DNA of 64,000 nt from Nemertoderma westbladi (lineage: Eukaryota; Xenacoelomorpha; Nemertodermatida; Nemertodermatidae): positions 62,001-126,000 of the forward strand of contig JAUCBJ010009097.1 in NCBI GenBank assembly GCA_032718475.1. Reading direction: 5' to 3'. The notes beneath the pieces were generated by a model. It did no database searches. It saw only the letters and a list, made by a program, of their open reading frames with translations, and had not been told where the DNA came from. A program made the position numbers and the translations under genes. This document shows, piece by piece, positions 1-11,348 of this stretch (positions within the stretch are counted from its first letter, which is position 1; the number at the start of each line of letters is the position of its first letter).

Positions 1-2641
1 TAGGCGCTGTGTTGTCATAGTAAGATCTTGCAGTGTCTTTCCCGCTGTCTTCCTCTTGAGAAGCCTGGCTTTCGCCATCGTCTGTATAACACACTGGTAT
101 TACCTTTCTCCTAGAAACGGGTTTCTCACTTACCTTATTTTCCGGTGTCTTCTCTCTGAACTGTTTTAGGAGCTGTAATTTCACCTCGCCATCCAAGAAT
201 GACATGAGATCAGCCATGGTAGGGTCTCTTCGTTGTTGTTCCATCATATATAACACTGTCTTGTCCCAGCGTGTACCTACTCCGCCCTTGGGCAAATTAG
301 ATGCTAAGGCTCCTACAACCATAGAATTCTGGTATTCATGAGACTTATCTAACCAATCTAGTTGTCTACAGATCTCCTGAATCTCGTCGGAAAACTCTAT
401 AATCCCGCTGCTAAGAAACTTTCGGGGCGCCATTAATTTAGCATATAAATACCTAGCTATGTTAGTCCTATTACCATACCTGATGTTCAGTGTATCCCAA
501 ACTTGTCTTAATCCGTCTGGATGTCCAATAAACTTTAACGCCATTGACTTGGGAGGTCCTTCCAAGCATTCGATGAGGTATCTGAGTTTCTCTCCGTTAG
601 ATAGCACAGAATTCTGTATGTTATCTTTGTAATATTCATTAAAAGGTAACCATTTCATCTCATCTCCATTGAACTTGACGATCTCTCCCACCTTTACCGC
701 TTGCCGGGCTTCGGTTCTAGCCATTTGACGCGTAAAACTTTCTTGGGCCATCGTGTTGTTTAATATCGAGTTATCGGTATATAAATTTCTCGGATTATGA
801 TCCGGTCTATAGGGAATATCATTATCAACAGGTCTATAATTACCCTTAATAGGGTTCACTATAGGAGTTTCTACTTCGCTAGCAGTATAGATGCGTGTAG
901 GCTCCACACCTTGCGCATGAGATACTTCAGACCTAACAGGTTGACACATTGTTACAGGGGGTGGTGGTATACCCTTTTGTAAATTTACTAACTTATCGCG
1001 TTCTAGCGCGATACTTTGCTGCACTTCTTGCAACTCTAGCCTACTTTCCCTTACGGTTCCCTTTAACTGTTGAACAGTCCCTTCTAACTCTCGGACCTGT
1101 TGGGAGGAGCGTATTCGATTCTCCTCCATCTTTCCAAGGAGAATGTCCATCCCCCGCCGTCTCTCGTCCACCCAATCAACCGCCGAAATGGGATCCGCCA
1201 ACGTTATAGCGGGCGGACGAGGGACAACGGGCGACAAATCATGAATATTTCGCTCGGAGTCCAGGGCATGAACTGTCTCATGGGCTGTTCTGCTGGGCAC
1301 AGGTAGCTTAGTGCTGTGCAACGGGAATTGAGAGGTAGGTTCAGGGAGTACAGGTGTCTCTACGACCGAAAGGGTGGCTTCGGGAACAGGCCTAACTATT
1401 TCCGGCTCATCTACTATAGTAGGGAGTCTCTCTATTGTAATTATTTGGTCCGTGGGTTCTGTACTACCTAAGTTGTTATTTAGTTGCCTTCTAACAGCTG
1501 GAGGCAAATCAGGCAATTTCTGACGGTGGGATGTTCTTTTACGTCTGCTTAGGCGAGATCGATTTCCTCCGCCTTCAGTGTCGGTGGTATCGCCTTCCTC
1601 AGATGATGTATAACCCTGTCTTTTGGGAGTAGATCGATTCATCATCTGCATATTACTAGCTGTTAACTGTTTATTAAAGTTGTCTTGTTTCTCTTGAAGA
1701 TTTTCCAACTCTAGTTGGGTTGTCTCTTCAGATGCCTTTCGTTCTGCTTCTGCCACTGCTATTTTTCTTTCCGCTTCGGCCGCCTTTCTTTCGGCTTCTA
1801 CTGCTGCAGCTGCCACCTTTCTTTCCGCTTCAGCCGCCTTTCTTTCGGCTTCTACCGCCTTTCTTTCGGCTTCTACTGCTGCAGCTGCCGCTTTTGCCTC
1901 TGCCGCTGCCGCTTTTGCCTCTGCCGCTGCCGCTTTTGCCTCTGCCGCTGCCTCGGCCGCTTTCTTTCTATCTTCTATACGTTTTTTCCTTACTTGTTCT
2001 TCTTGGTCTCTAGCGATGCGAAGTTGTTCATCGAATTTAGCTTGGTTCGCAGCTAACATTTCCGCATCGATTGCATCCAGCACAAGCTTGGTTCCTTCAC
2101 TATTAGGGCTAAGCCCCTCCAACCTTCTCCTCAACTCTTCATCTCCTACAAAGCGTTGATAGTCTGACAGATAGATGTCAATAGCATCCCTCTTATGCGG
2201 TTTCTCTGTTGTCACTTCGCTTTCTTCTTGAGAAAAAGTGGCGTCGGTTGATTCTTCCTAGGTTGGCCGCTCATCATAAACCTTATCCACCATCTTCGCT
2301 CCGCGTTCGGGCATCCGCTCATCAGTATCCGAACTACTGGAGCTATCGGGCCGCTGAATACTAGGTTCTTGGCTAGGATGTTGCTGCTGTTTGACAGCTG
2401 CTTCTTGATCCCGCTTGACTTGGGCCCGAGTACCGATGATAGACCTACGATGTTGGACTAGCCTAGGGTTTGAGATTACTACAGTAGGGATGGCCTTTCT
2501 TACAGCAGGAGGTGACTTAGACTTGGATCTAGGATGTTCTATACTTGGATCTGGGTCACTGATCTTTTTAAGACACTGTCTAACAGTCATTCTAACACTA
2601 TCTAGGAGACTATCCGACAGTGATTGGGTTGTGTCAGACAT
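1..2641 (-). CDS. BEL/Pao gag, partial at window edge, one in-frame TAG
   Basis: A long minus-strand frame starts at an ATG at 2641 and runs off the left edge. It contains a single in-frame TAG at 2258-2260 and is otherwise open over about 2.2 kb. The N-terminal 127 codons are Ser/Pro/Gln-rich. After the TAG comes an acidic segment, then a long Ala/Glu/Lys-rich coiled coil (about 1715-2000) built from AAAAEAKA-like and EAERKA-like repeats, then a linker rich in Pro, Arg and Ser. The part encoded at about 150-700 resembles the DUF1759 gag core of BEL/Pao elements (KFNGDEMKWLPF, then LRYLIECLEGPPKSMALKF). The product would be the structural capsid polyprotein. Protease and RT would lie left of the window. 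The TAG may be a mutation, or may separate a short leader ORF. The family call is firm; whether the gene is functional is not known. Confidence 0.75.
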
Positions 2642-5575
2642 GTTTGTTTACACAGTTGAATGCCTACGGCTATAAATACAGTCTAAGCAAGTCTAGTAAT
2701 TCAGTGTTAACTGCTAGCCTAGTAATTAATTACCGATACTGCTACTCAGTGTAGTTTGATATATAATATATTAGTATACCGGTATGCTTATAGTATATAT
2801 AAGTATTATTACAGACTAGTTTATCACAGAATACCGGTAGGTAATTTTAGCACAAATATATATATATATATAATAGGCCTATCGTGGATACCGGTATGTA
2901 GTTTACACTTATAATGTATATATATAAGTATAATTACAGACTAGAATTAATTACAGAATACCGGTATGATTTCAACCCAAAATTTATAGAAATAAATATA
3001 ATAAGCCTATTGTAAATACCGGTATGTCAATTATTTTAGAATAATTGAATTTCTGAATTTTAAGGGTTACTTGGTTACTTTAACTTACTTTATTGCCGTT
3101 ATTTAAGCAGTAGTCCAACTGATATTGAGACCTAATTATTATATGGCAGGCCTACTATTTATAAATCGTTTGAGTTGATTTATAATATATATATACCCGT
3201 TGAAATGGGTTTTGTCAATGTTTGAAATAAATGTTATTATTTCTGGGGGAGTCACTACACATAAGCTATGCGCTCTCAGTGGAGTGCTACTTGTTAGACA
3301 CTAAAACAAATAATTATAATTTACCTAAGTTACTTAATACTACAAATTACGTACAATTCGGGTTGAGATTACAATCTCTAAATAAACACAAAAATTTAAT
3401 TACAAATACACAAATACAAATTTTTAGGGTAATTTTACAAGAAGTCTACTAACCAGCCTAACAAAGGGTTAGAATATCTGGTTATTACAACGGACAGGTT
3501 ACTACGGTATTTGAAAATAATAAGTAGTAGTAAATATACTGCGTTGTCCAGATAGGAAAATACCACCGCCTGACGACCTATAACCGTATCGCTATAGGTA
3601 CTACGTTATGTATCACGGAGTGTCCCTACCTAGAAGTTAATTACCGAGGTCTACCAGAACCAACGTGCCTATTAACCACTTTACAACACAAATACACTGC
3701 CTACACACTAATTGCTTTCGGAAAGCACTGTACACTAAACCCTAAATTAGGTACAAGTACTTGTATAACAAATAATTAGTAGTTAAAAATACTTGAACAG
3801 CTAAAAGAACCACGGCATCTGCTGGAGTGACCGGTGCACAAAATCACCAGTCTTTACCTACGCCAAGCAGCCCGTATAGTACCGGGGTTAGTTTAACTAT
3901 AACGGTATGTATAACAAACACAATTACTGTAGGAATAAACTTGGGGAATATGAATGTTGCGAATAATCGCATAAACTCTGAATAATAAATATTACGCTAC
4001 GCGTACAGACTACACAAACAAAGTACAGACCAAACGCTGGCGGACTCCTATCAAGCCTAAATAAACCACAGGACATGCAGACTCCGAAATGGTTAAGTAG
4101 TATGCGTTCTAACCCAGTAGTACGACTTATTCTTTAGATGGGGGTTTACCTTACAGCTATGGCTGCCCCTACTTCCTAACCGTTCTTTATCGGACATACA
4201 CTCTACATGCACTGCAAACCATTCAGACCTAATCAACAGTTAGCCAACAGTCAAGCCTACAAATTATCTGTACAATCTGAGCAGGCTTACACGCCTTCTG
4301 CTCAATATTAACCTACAAATAAATAAAACTTGACAGAAACAAGTAAAATCTCAATAAAAAACCAGGGCGGCCGTCCCTGATTAATTATTAAGGCCTACCG
4401 GTATATAATTATAAAAATCGAATAATACTGCTGTACCTGTACTGTAAGCACCAGTTCGGATGATCAGGCAGTCAGGCCTACTGGTTACAGCAGTACAGGT
4501 TACCGTTCGACCGGTACCGGTACTTTAGACTTGATTGCTTACACCGCAATCCAGAAGCAATATCCGTTATTGTTCGCGCTTTCAGACCTTTGGCAGTTTA
4601 ACCCGCCAAATTAGGATGTCTTCTAGATAATAAATCGCTTTTAGCCTCTGACAAGTATTTGATTCACTACACTAGTTGAAACCAATCTGTGCGCGATCAT
4701 TCACCCGCTGGATATACCCGGGAGATTGACTTCGACGGCTTAATCTTATTGCTATGTAAGCCTAATGTATTATTCGACTGACAGTATTATATAATCTCTG
4801 ACAATATTATTCACCTTCGGGGAATATTAACAGTTCCTTTTGGACGTGGCGCTCTATCTATATAAACAGAGCTATGACTTAAACTACATGCAACGATATG
4901 GCTTAGTTACAATTCACATATATGGCGCATTCTTTAGGAAATGCTTCGTTATCAGTCTCACTCATACACAATGCTGCACAATACTGCACACTGATCTGCC
5001 GATCTTCACTGATTTTAGTCACATATAAAAGGAACACAGACCGACTCATGTAGGGTCTATCAGATAACATTAGATTCACTTCAAACCACTTTAACATAAG
5101 TCACAATCGTTATATGTAACCTGTCTCTCTTACCTTCGGTATATCAAGAATATTGGGTTTTCGGGGTTATTTCTCGTTATTCCAAATATAATATTTCATC
5201 AACCATATAATGAATAACCGACAGTAAATAGCAGTATAACGTTATAAAAGTATGCACGACAAGACCAGCCAAGCATTGAGTAAGTTGTTAACCATTGAGT
5301 TACCCAGTGTGAACCAGTGTGATAACGGATATATGTCCTTATAATTAAGCCTACTAGTGTTAGGCTAAAAGCAGAAAAGCACAAATATTCCAAAAGCCGT
5401 TCTTTCTTGGCTCAGGACTGAATGACAACACTGCCCACAAAGCATTGCGTGATTTCTAGGAAATTTCTGTACAAGAACAGTAAAAACGCTCTGATTGGTT
5501 GACTGAACTGAGAGGCACCGTAGAACAAAGAAAATCGACACGTATACAGCTCAGCTGTCAACCGTCGTCATAGTA
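2642..5575 (-). repeat. LTR plus leader of the left BEL/Pao-type element
   Basis: This AT-rich stretch lies directly upstream of the gag start and has no credible gene. From about 2960 to 5575 it matches, in inverted orientation, the sequence at about 61399-64000, with many substitutions and small indels. The match ends near 5571/61399 at a shared TGACGA-like start in element orientation, which I take as the approximate outer LTR edge. Short ORFs here are chance. The exact LTR/leader boundary cannot be set without the 3' LTR, which lies outside the window. Confidence 0.6.
2785..3025. repeat. Diverged two-copy tandem repeat with ACCGGTAT motifs
   Basis: Two copies of a unit of about 120 bp follow one another. 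Each contains a TATATATAAGTAT-like piece, an ACAGACTAG piece, ACAGAATACCGGTA and ATAATAgGCCTAT. The palindrome ATACCGGTAT recurs at the unit borders. The region lies in the leader between the LTR and gag. No coding potential is seen. Confidence 0.5.
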
Positions 5576-6399
5576 ACTACTGTTTCAAGAGGATCTAGCT
5601 ATTTTGCGTCATAGAATTGCCATAGAATCACCAACCATGTCCCCCAAAGTACACATACGGAAGAAATAGCTCTTAGGTCCTCTAAAAAACACCGATACAG
5701 CAATAATACGGCCTCTTACGCCTACTAAACCAACTACAGAGTATTTTACGGGAAAAATAAGGAAAAATAACCGGGCAATTCCGCAAAAGCTTTTACATCT
5801 GTTTTCATATTTGGATTATCTATTCACTATGTCTGTATGTCAGTCTGTCTCTCAGTTTGTATGTCTGTCTGTTTGTATGTCTGTTTGTCTTTCAACGTGT
5901 CCGTTAAATTTTAATTAATATACATTTAATAGATATTTGTGAGTTTTGAATTACATATTGAACAGTTGTCTAATAGACCAATTGTCTACTAGTAATAACA
6001 AATGTGAACCATCATATAGCAATACCTGGTAATAATAATTGTGGGGAACAAGCATAAACTAATTTTGTTTAATTCCACAGGCTCTTAGAATAATTCACGT
6101 GCTGCGCGAAGTCTTCATGTGCTGCATGAACAATTCGTGTACCGCGTGAAGTCTTATCATTCTGTTCAAAAGGCTTTCCGAGCTGCTCGATTAATTAACT
6201 GTGTGAAGACTTAATTGTATGTCGGGTTTGACTTAACTTAGCTTTAGTTTCATTTTTATATTTATTTTCATAGAAAATAATAATAGGCTTATTATGATAA
6301 AAATCAGAACATTAAAACGCAAAGTAATAATAGACATACCATTTTCGTTAGTTATACAATACTGTACAGTAGTTACAGTTTCAAAGTTTACTATAGAAG
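5576..6399. other. Stretch without a recognised gene; TCTG-rich microsatellite
   Basis: I see no coding region here. At 5826-5896 the sequence is a degenerate (TGTCTGTA)n/(TCTG)n microsatellite. At 6095-6170 there are three similar copies of a GTGCTGCRYGAAGTCTT-like unit. The rest is AT-rich and unassigned. If the gene at 6400-7203 belongs to a Harbinger-type element, the other end of that element should lie here, but I cannot find a matching terminal repeat. Confidence 0.4.
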
Positions 6400-7203
6400 T
6401 TACAGATTGATATATTGCTGAACATTATTTTCGTCCAGCGTAAGAGTGTTTATGGGCGTCAGAGCATTTATTTCTTGCCGTAATTTAAATTGCTTTAGTT
6501 GTTCAGTTTCTTGTCTCATCATCTCCGTGGATTCTGCATTTGCAGCAGTTCTTCTTGCTGCAGCAAGACGCTTTTCTGAAGGTCTGGAACGGAGTCTTCT
6601 TCATCAATGATTGCCGGATGCTTCTTTGCACTAGTGGGATGGAGGGGTTTTTTCCAGCCGGCTCTGGGCTGCATAACAGCTGGTGCAGACTGCCGTCCAG
6701 TCTCGGGTGTGCTGGCATCCTGAACTTGGTGAACAGCTGAACTGCTGCTGGTTTTCAAGCTCCCAAAACTAGAACCGAACGATGGGAAAGCTTGAACAGC
6801 TTCGGGGTTCGATTGCGCCTGACTCTCAACACCAGAACCGAGTCTTATGAGACCACTTTTCCCCAAGAATTTCACTTAATTTCAGGATATAGGCTGGGGG
6901 TTCCGCAGGTTTTGGTCCGCCTCCCGTGATGTGTTTCCGAAGATTCGTCTGATACTTTCTTGTATCGTATCGTAGATTTTCAATTTTTTTCATTAAATTC
7001 TCCTTTTCTATTTGGAATTCGGGATTTCTTTGCAGCCATTCTTGGTGCAAGTTGTCCAGCGCGTTTAATTTAGAATTTTTAGAGACACCCGGTTTTCCGA
7101 AATTGGAGGTTAGTAATTCATGGTATTGTTCGTAAATTTCAACTAAGTGTAATTTGGCAACCTCGGGCCAAGTCTTGCCGCGCTTTCTCTTATCCTCCGA
7201 CAT
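6400..7203 (-). pseudogene. Myb/SANT-like DNA-binding protein, two compensating frameshifts
   Basis: The start ATG at 7203 opens a basic domain (KRKRGKTWPEVAKLHLVEIY, then a TGGGP motif near residue 94) typical of the Myb/SANT-like DNA-binding domains found in Harbinger-type transposon accessory proteins and their domesticated relatives. Near 6850 the reading moves to another frame, which carries a Ser/Gln-rich linker ending in an acidic DEEDSVPDLQ patch. Near 6590 it returns to the first frame for a Glu/Gln-rich helical C-terminus ending at the TAA at 6400-6402 (QQYINL). The two shifts compensate each other. They could be decay, sequencing error or a small unrecognised intron. A Harbinger-like terminus lies about 250 bp upstream, which suggests this is the accessory gene of a transposon whose transposase is gone. 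Confidence 0.65.
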
Positions 7204-7336
7204 TGATACAGTAGGGGACCTATTAATTGGAACCTAAATCAGTGGTAGGCCTACCGATTTACAGGATTCTTTAGGTAAATCGTTTATTATGAGCTGTAAT
7301 CAAACAGGATAGAGAAAAATTATAAGCAGTTAAGTG

Positions 7337-7492
7337 CAAACTTAAATTTAAGTTTTGACTTTACTAAGTGCAGCTTTGTGGAACCGCACTTAACTTAGAT
7401 CTAAGTTCGCACTTAGTAAAGTGTAAACTTAATATTTAAGTTAAGTTTTCCACTAAGTTAAGTGCAGAAGTTTCTTTGTGGAACTCGGCCCC
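7337..7492. repeat. Terminal region of a Harbinger-like element with inverted repeats
   Basis: Two arms of about 35 bp (about 7337-7372 and 7411-7445) are near-perfect inverted copies, each ending in ACTTTACTAAGTGC when read outward. They are followed by further AAGTTAAGTGC copies and then TTTCTTTGTGGAACTCGGCCCC. The reverse complement of that last piece (GGGGCCGAGTTCCACAAAG) resembles PIF/Harbinger termini. The block sits just upstream of the minus-strand Myb/SANT-like gene. The opposite terminus was not found. Confidence 0.5.
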
Positions 7493-8920
7493 TGATCTTT
7501 CTATTCGGGCTGTTAAGAGAGTTATATGTAGTTCGACATCTCTCAAGATTTATGTATGTGACCGGGTCTATAGTTGCAAAGAGATTTAGTAATACTTCGT
7601 TTCTTATGTAGTTGCTCACTCTTACTAGGCCTCTCATAGGTTTCCTGAATTGGTTTGACAAGTAATGGTAATGGTAATCCCATATATGTGCATTTTGCAG
7701 ACGCAGGTAAGGTAAGGCCATTAAGGCTAATGCTACTACTATTCATATTCGAGTTTCCTTTTGTGATAATATGTAGGGAATGAGATTTCTTTAGGTTGGC
7801 AGTGAGATCGTGTGATTCAAAAAATGCATTACATATGTCCATCATAGCATAGAGATCGGATGGTATGTTAGCTAAAATAAACATGTCGTCTGCATAGCTG
7901 ATTACACAATAGGATTCGTTATTAATATAGATTCCTAATTTGCAATTATCTCTCTGTGATTAGGTGTTAGGTCATGTAGATAAAAGTTGAAAAGAATAGC
8001 GGAGAGGACTCCACCTTGACGAATTCCTCGCAATAATGGGATTCCCTGTTTAATGATATTATTTCCATTCTTAAGGAAGGCAATTGAGCGTGTGTAGTAT
8101 GAAATTAGGGATTGTATAAGATCTCTATCTAGTTCTGTATCCAAAAGTTTTCAAAATAGAACATTATAATCGATATTATCACAGGCAGATTGTAGATCTA
8201 TTTGATAGGGCATATATTTCTGTTCCACCTTTATTGAAATATTTGATAAGCTATTTCAGAGTTTGTGTTTCTTCTATCCAAACTGAAGGTTTGCAGTTGG
8301 CAGGACACTTAATTCTGGAAGTAATATTTCTTCCCACAACTTTGCTATGATTGATATTATTGAAATCCCACAATACTTTGTTGGAGTTAGCTTATTCTTT
8401 AGGGACATAGGTTTTGGGACTGGTGTTAATAAGTTGGTGCATGCACATACTTAATACATAGTCCAGTTGAGCGAATATTATTAAAAATGTCAGTGATGAA
8501 ATTGTATAGTACCTTGGACGGACAGTATTGTAGGCATTCAGCTCGAATGTTATGTATATCGGTGGATTTTCTTTTACTCAAGGACATAATTGACTCCTTT
8601 ATATCTAGTTATGTCACTATTTTCGTTTGTTGATTGTCTAGATGTTTAGGGATTGGTAGATGTTGTATTGCGGAGTTGCTATTGAAAATTTGAGAATATT
8701 CCATGTGGATAGTTTCAAATTTACTTTCAGGGATTAAACTGCTGAGCTGTGGGTGTTTAACTAATCGCCAGAATTCATTGGGATAAGATGAACATGATTC
8801 TGCTATGGTGTGTATGTATGTGTTGAAGATACATTCTCCTCTGAATTTTAGCTTGTGATTGTTGGTATGTTAATTTTGCTTTGAAGTAGTTCTGGTAGTA
8901 CCGATTACGAGTTCTGGTAG
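7493..8920 (-). pseudogene. LINE-like reverse transcriptase relic
   Basis: The minus strand carries pieces of a non-LTR reverse transcriptase in several frames with many stops. Recognisable are RQGGVLSAILFNFYLHDL (about 7990-8050), the catalytic box SYADDMFILANIPSDL (about 7850-7900) and the downstream thumb region KKSHSLHI. Further upstream are short pieces such as DIHNIRAECLQYCP (about 8500-8560). The enzyme would copy its own RNA at a nicked chromosomal target. It is clearly dead. The exact clade (CR1, L2 or Jockey side) cannot be settled by eye. Confidence 0.7.
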
Positions 8921-8948
8921 CCAGTCATGCCGGCCGCGGCATGACTGG
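8921..8948. repeat. Perfect palindrome between two LINE fragments
   Basis: The sequence has two perfect 12-bp arms (CCAGTCATGCCG and its reverse complement) around GCCG. It lies exactly between the minus-strand LINE relic and the plus-strand LINE fragment and is much more GC-rich than its surroundings. It may mark the join of two head-to-head fragments. Confidence 0.8.
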
Positions 8949-8954
8949 TCCTCT

Positions 8955-9337
8955 GTGTTGCAACAGCCAAGTGTGAGATCCAGCTTCACACTACAACTGA
9001 GCAACAGGTATGAGGTTCTTGCCTCTGAGGCGGCAGATCACTGCGAGGGCTATACTGCCTTCACAGAAACAGTTAAGCTAGCAGCTGCAGAAACAGTTCC
9101 TGTATACCCTCGAAACAGGAAAAGGGCCCCCTGGACTGACCACAACATTCAGAAGTGCCGAAATGAGGTGGAGAAAGAGTCCCAACTCAAACAGACTACA
9201 GTGGCCAAGAATGCACTTAAGGCTGCATCTAGGTCCCTGAACAGGCAGTACCCTGTTAATCTACAGAATGGAAATATATGGAATATGGAAATCGATCAAC
9301 TTGCTTACTGGGTGGAAAAGCCAACCAACCACCAAGG
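8955..9337 (+). pseudogene. LINE ORF2 fragment (linker region), left half
   Basis: An open frame of 128 codons resembles the region between endonuclease and reverse transcriptase in non-LTR retrotransposons: a NRYEVLASE-like piece, then AAAETVPVYPRNRKRAPWT and a Lys/Arg-rich helical part. At 9338 it is cut by the TTAA-flanked element. The continuation (KAESPADRFNKPKALNNDRV) resumes at 10910 after a small frame change. No catalytic motif is left here. Confidence 0.6.
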
Positions 9338-10909
9338 TTAACCCTATTAAACCCGGGTGGGGGGGTCAATATGACCCCCCCCGTGTTTTTTTTATTATAA
9401 TTCTGAAACAAACGCAGTTGGGAATCTGAAATTTTATGACTTTTCCTAAAAATCTATTGTCTTCCTAGTAGTGAAAACCGTTTTCAAAAATATTGGGTAC
9501 TTTTCGAGTTATGGCACCATTTTTTAACCCTACTTTTGGCACTTTTTTTGAGGCGTTTTTTGAAAATTACATTTCATTAAATAAGAATTATAATACCGCT
9601 ATTTTTGATTTACACCGGTTTTTTGGTGTTAGAAATTTGATGGAATTCATATAAATTGATTTAGAAATTTCAAACTTGTTTTTTTCGGTGGGTGCCAAAT
9701 TTTGGTGCCAGCACCAAATTTTGAAATAAGTCAATTTTGTAAATTGATCGTTTGAAACTTGTTTTTTACGCAATTGGGGTTTTTTGGGTTTCTGGATTTG
9801 ATGAAATATATACGAGTTGCACCAAGCGTATCAAACTTGTATTTTTCGGTGCTGTGTGCAAATTTTGGTGCTAGCACGAAATTTTGAAAATCCATTCAAT
9901 AGATAAAATTGCTTGTGACAATTTATTTCTTGCGTTTTAGAGGTTTATGGCTGTTCTGAATTCAATGGAAAATATAATTATCGAACTAGACATCTCAAAC
10001 TTGTATTTTTCGGATGTGGGTGCAAAATGTGGTGCTAGCACCAAATTTTGAAAACCATCAAATATATCAATTGATTGTGTCACCTTGTTTCTTGCGTTAT
10101 ACGGGTTTGTGATGGTTCTGAATTCAATGGAATCAGTAAAAATTTCATAAGAGTTCTCAAACTTGTATTTTTCGCCGGTGGGTGAAAATTGTTGTGCCAG
10201 CACCAAATTTTGGAAAATATGCAAATTGATAAGTAGATAGTATCACCTTGTTTCTTGCGTTATACGGGTTTATGAGGGTCCTGAATCCGATGGAATCAAT
10301 AAAAACAGCACTGGACATCGCAAACTTGTACTTTTTGGTGATGGGTACGAAATTTGGTGCTAGCACCAAAATTTGCCAAATTACGCCTAAAAATACAAGT
10401 AGCAATGATCTGGCATATTAGAAATGTATTCCATTAGAATCAGCGCCCTCGAAAACCTGAAAATGTGAATTTATAGCATTGTATAAGTGAATAAAAAATT
10501 TTGTGTTCAAACTGAAAAGTGCTGGTTACTTGTTTTTTTCATTTTTTTCCTACGCAGAGAGGACTAAACAGCCATTTATAGTAATCATATCATTTTTTAA
10601 TATTTTCCAATGTATTTTGCACCCCAGAAAACCAGTATTGAAAAATAATTAGCCGAAAATGTAACTTTCAAATTTGGTGAAAATTGTGCACTACTTGTAA
10701 TTTTGGTGCTGCAATATAACCACTCCAGTACATTTTTTCGAAAAAATTTTTTTTCGGTCGGATCCAGACAAGTGATACCTACGTACAAACAAAAAATCAG
10801 ACGTTTTCGTAAATATTTGTAGATTTAGTGGGGGGTTCAATATGACCCCCCCCCCCCCACCCCCCCAGTATTTGTATAACATTTTATAGCCCGGTACTAA
10901 TAGGGTTAA
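9338..10909. mobile_element. piggyBac-like non-autonomous element, TTAA-flanked
   Basis: The element is bounded by TTAA at 9338-9341 and 10906-10909. Its ends are inverted: CCCTATTAaacCCGGG at the left and the same with gta in place of aac at the right. Inside each end lies a palindrome, GGGGGTCAATATGACCCCC, of the kind seen in piggyBac-family termini. Removing the element brings the two halves of a LINE frame back together. There is no transposase gene. The interior is filled by diverged tandem copies of a unit of about 160 bp. Confidence 0.82.
9590..10400. repeat. About five diverged 160-bp tandem units inside the piggyBac-like element
   Basis: Each unit has CAAACTTGTATTTTTCGG, then a GTGGGTGCAAA piece, then the short palindrome GGTGCTAGCACC followed by AAATTTTG, then CTTGTTTCTTGCGTTATACGGGTT. 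Copies of the first motif lie near 9672, 9833, 9989, 10159 and 10321. Minus-strand ORFs of 60-95 codons here are by-products of the repeat. Confidence 0.75.
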
Positions 10910-10980
10910 GGCAGAATCACCAGCTGATCGCTTCAATAAGCCGAAGGCCCTCAATAATGACAGGGTATCGCCTGATAACC
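10910..10980 (+). pseudogene. LINE ORF2 fragment, right half
   Basis: This short frame (AESPADRFNKPKALNNDRV, SPDNLP) continues the LINE fragment at 8955-9337 on the far side of the inserted element. It stops where the tRNA-like sequence begins. Confidence 0.55.
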
Positions 10981-10981
10981 T

Positions 10982-11053
10982 GCCTCCGTGGTGTAGTGGT
11001 TAGCATACCTGAACGTTTATCGGGAGACGCGGGTTCGATCCCCGCTGGTGGCG
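10982..11053 (+). tRNA. tRNA-like cloverleaf, anticodon position GTT, probably a pseudogene or SINE head
   Basis: A full cloverleaf can be drawn. The acceptor stem GCCTCCG/TGGTGGC has one T-T mismatch and one wobble. The D arm is GTGT/GCAT, the anticodon arm is CCTGA/TCGGG around the loop ACGTTTA, and the T arm is GCGGG-TTCGATC-CCCGC. The RNA polymerase III A box (TGGTGTAGTGG) and B box (GGTTCGATCCC) are both present. The anticodon position reads GTT (Asn), but position 33 is C instead of the near-invariant U. That points to a degenerate gene or a tRNA-derived SINE head. No CCA is encoded, as expected in animals. Confidence 0.6.
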
Positions 11054-11348
11054 AATTCATTTTTTCCGCTCCATTTGCTATAGAGTTGGATCATCCTTAG
11101 TCCTGTTTAATTACTTAATAATAAAATCTATTTATTGGTAATTCTAAAAATAGAAATCAATTTATAAATTAAATAAGTAAAAGTAATACAATTAATTTAT
11201 TTAAAATAAATACAAATAAATAAATATCAATAAATAAAAGAGCAGAGGTGTCACTTATGAAATCCGTATGGCCCTCTTTGTGACAGTTAGACAACACTCA
11301 TGACCCATTGGGTGTCAGGGCGCTAATCGCTAAGATTAATTAGAATAA
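11054..11348. other. AT-rich stretch downstream of the transposase-like gene
   Basis: I see no gene here. The middle is rich in AAATAAAT-type sequence, which offers several AATAAA polyadenylation signals on either strand. The stretch is the probable 3' untranslated region of the minus-strand transposase-like gene that ends at 11349. Confidence 0.35.

Noticed and set aside
1715-2056. Plus-strand Phe/Cys/Leu-rich ORFs
   Set aside because: They are the antisense of the Ala/Glu coiled-coil repeat of gag.
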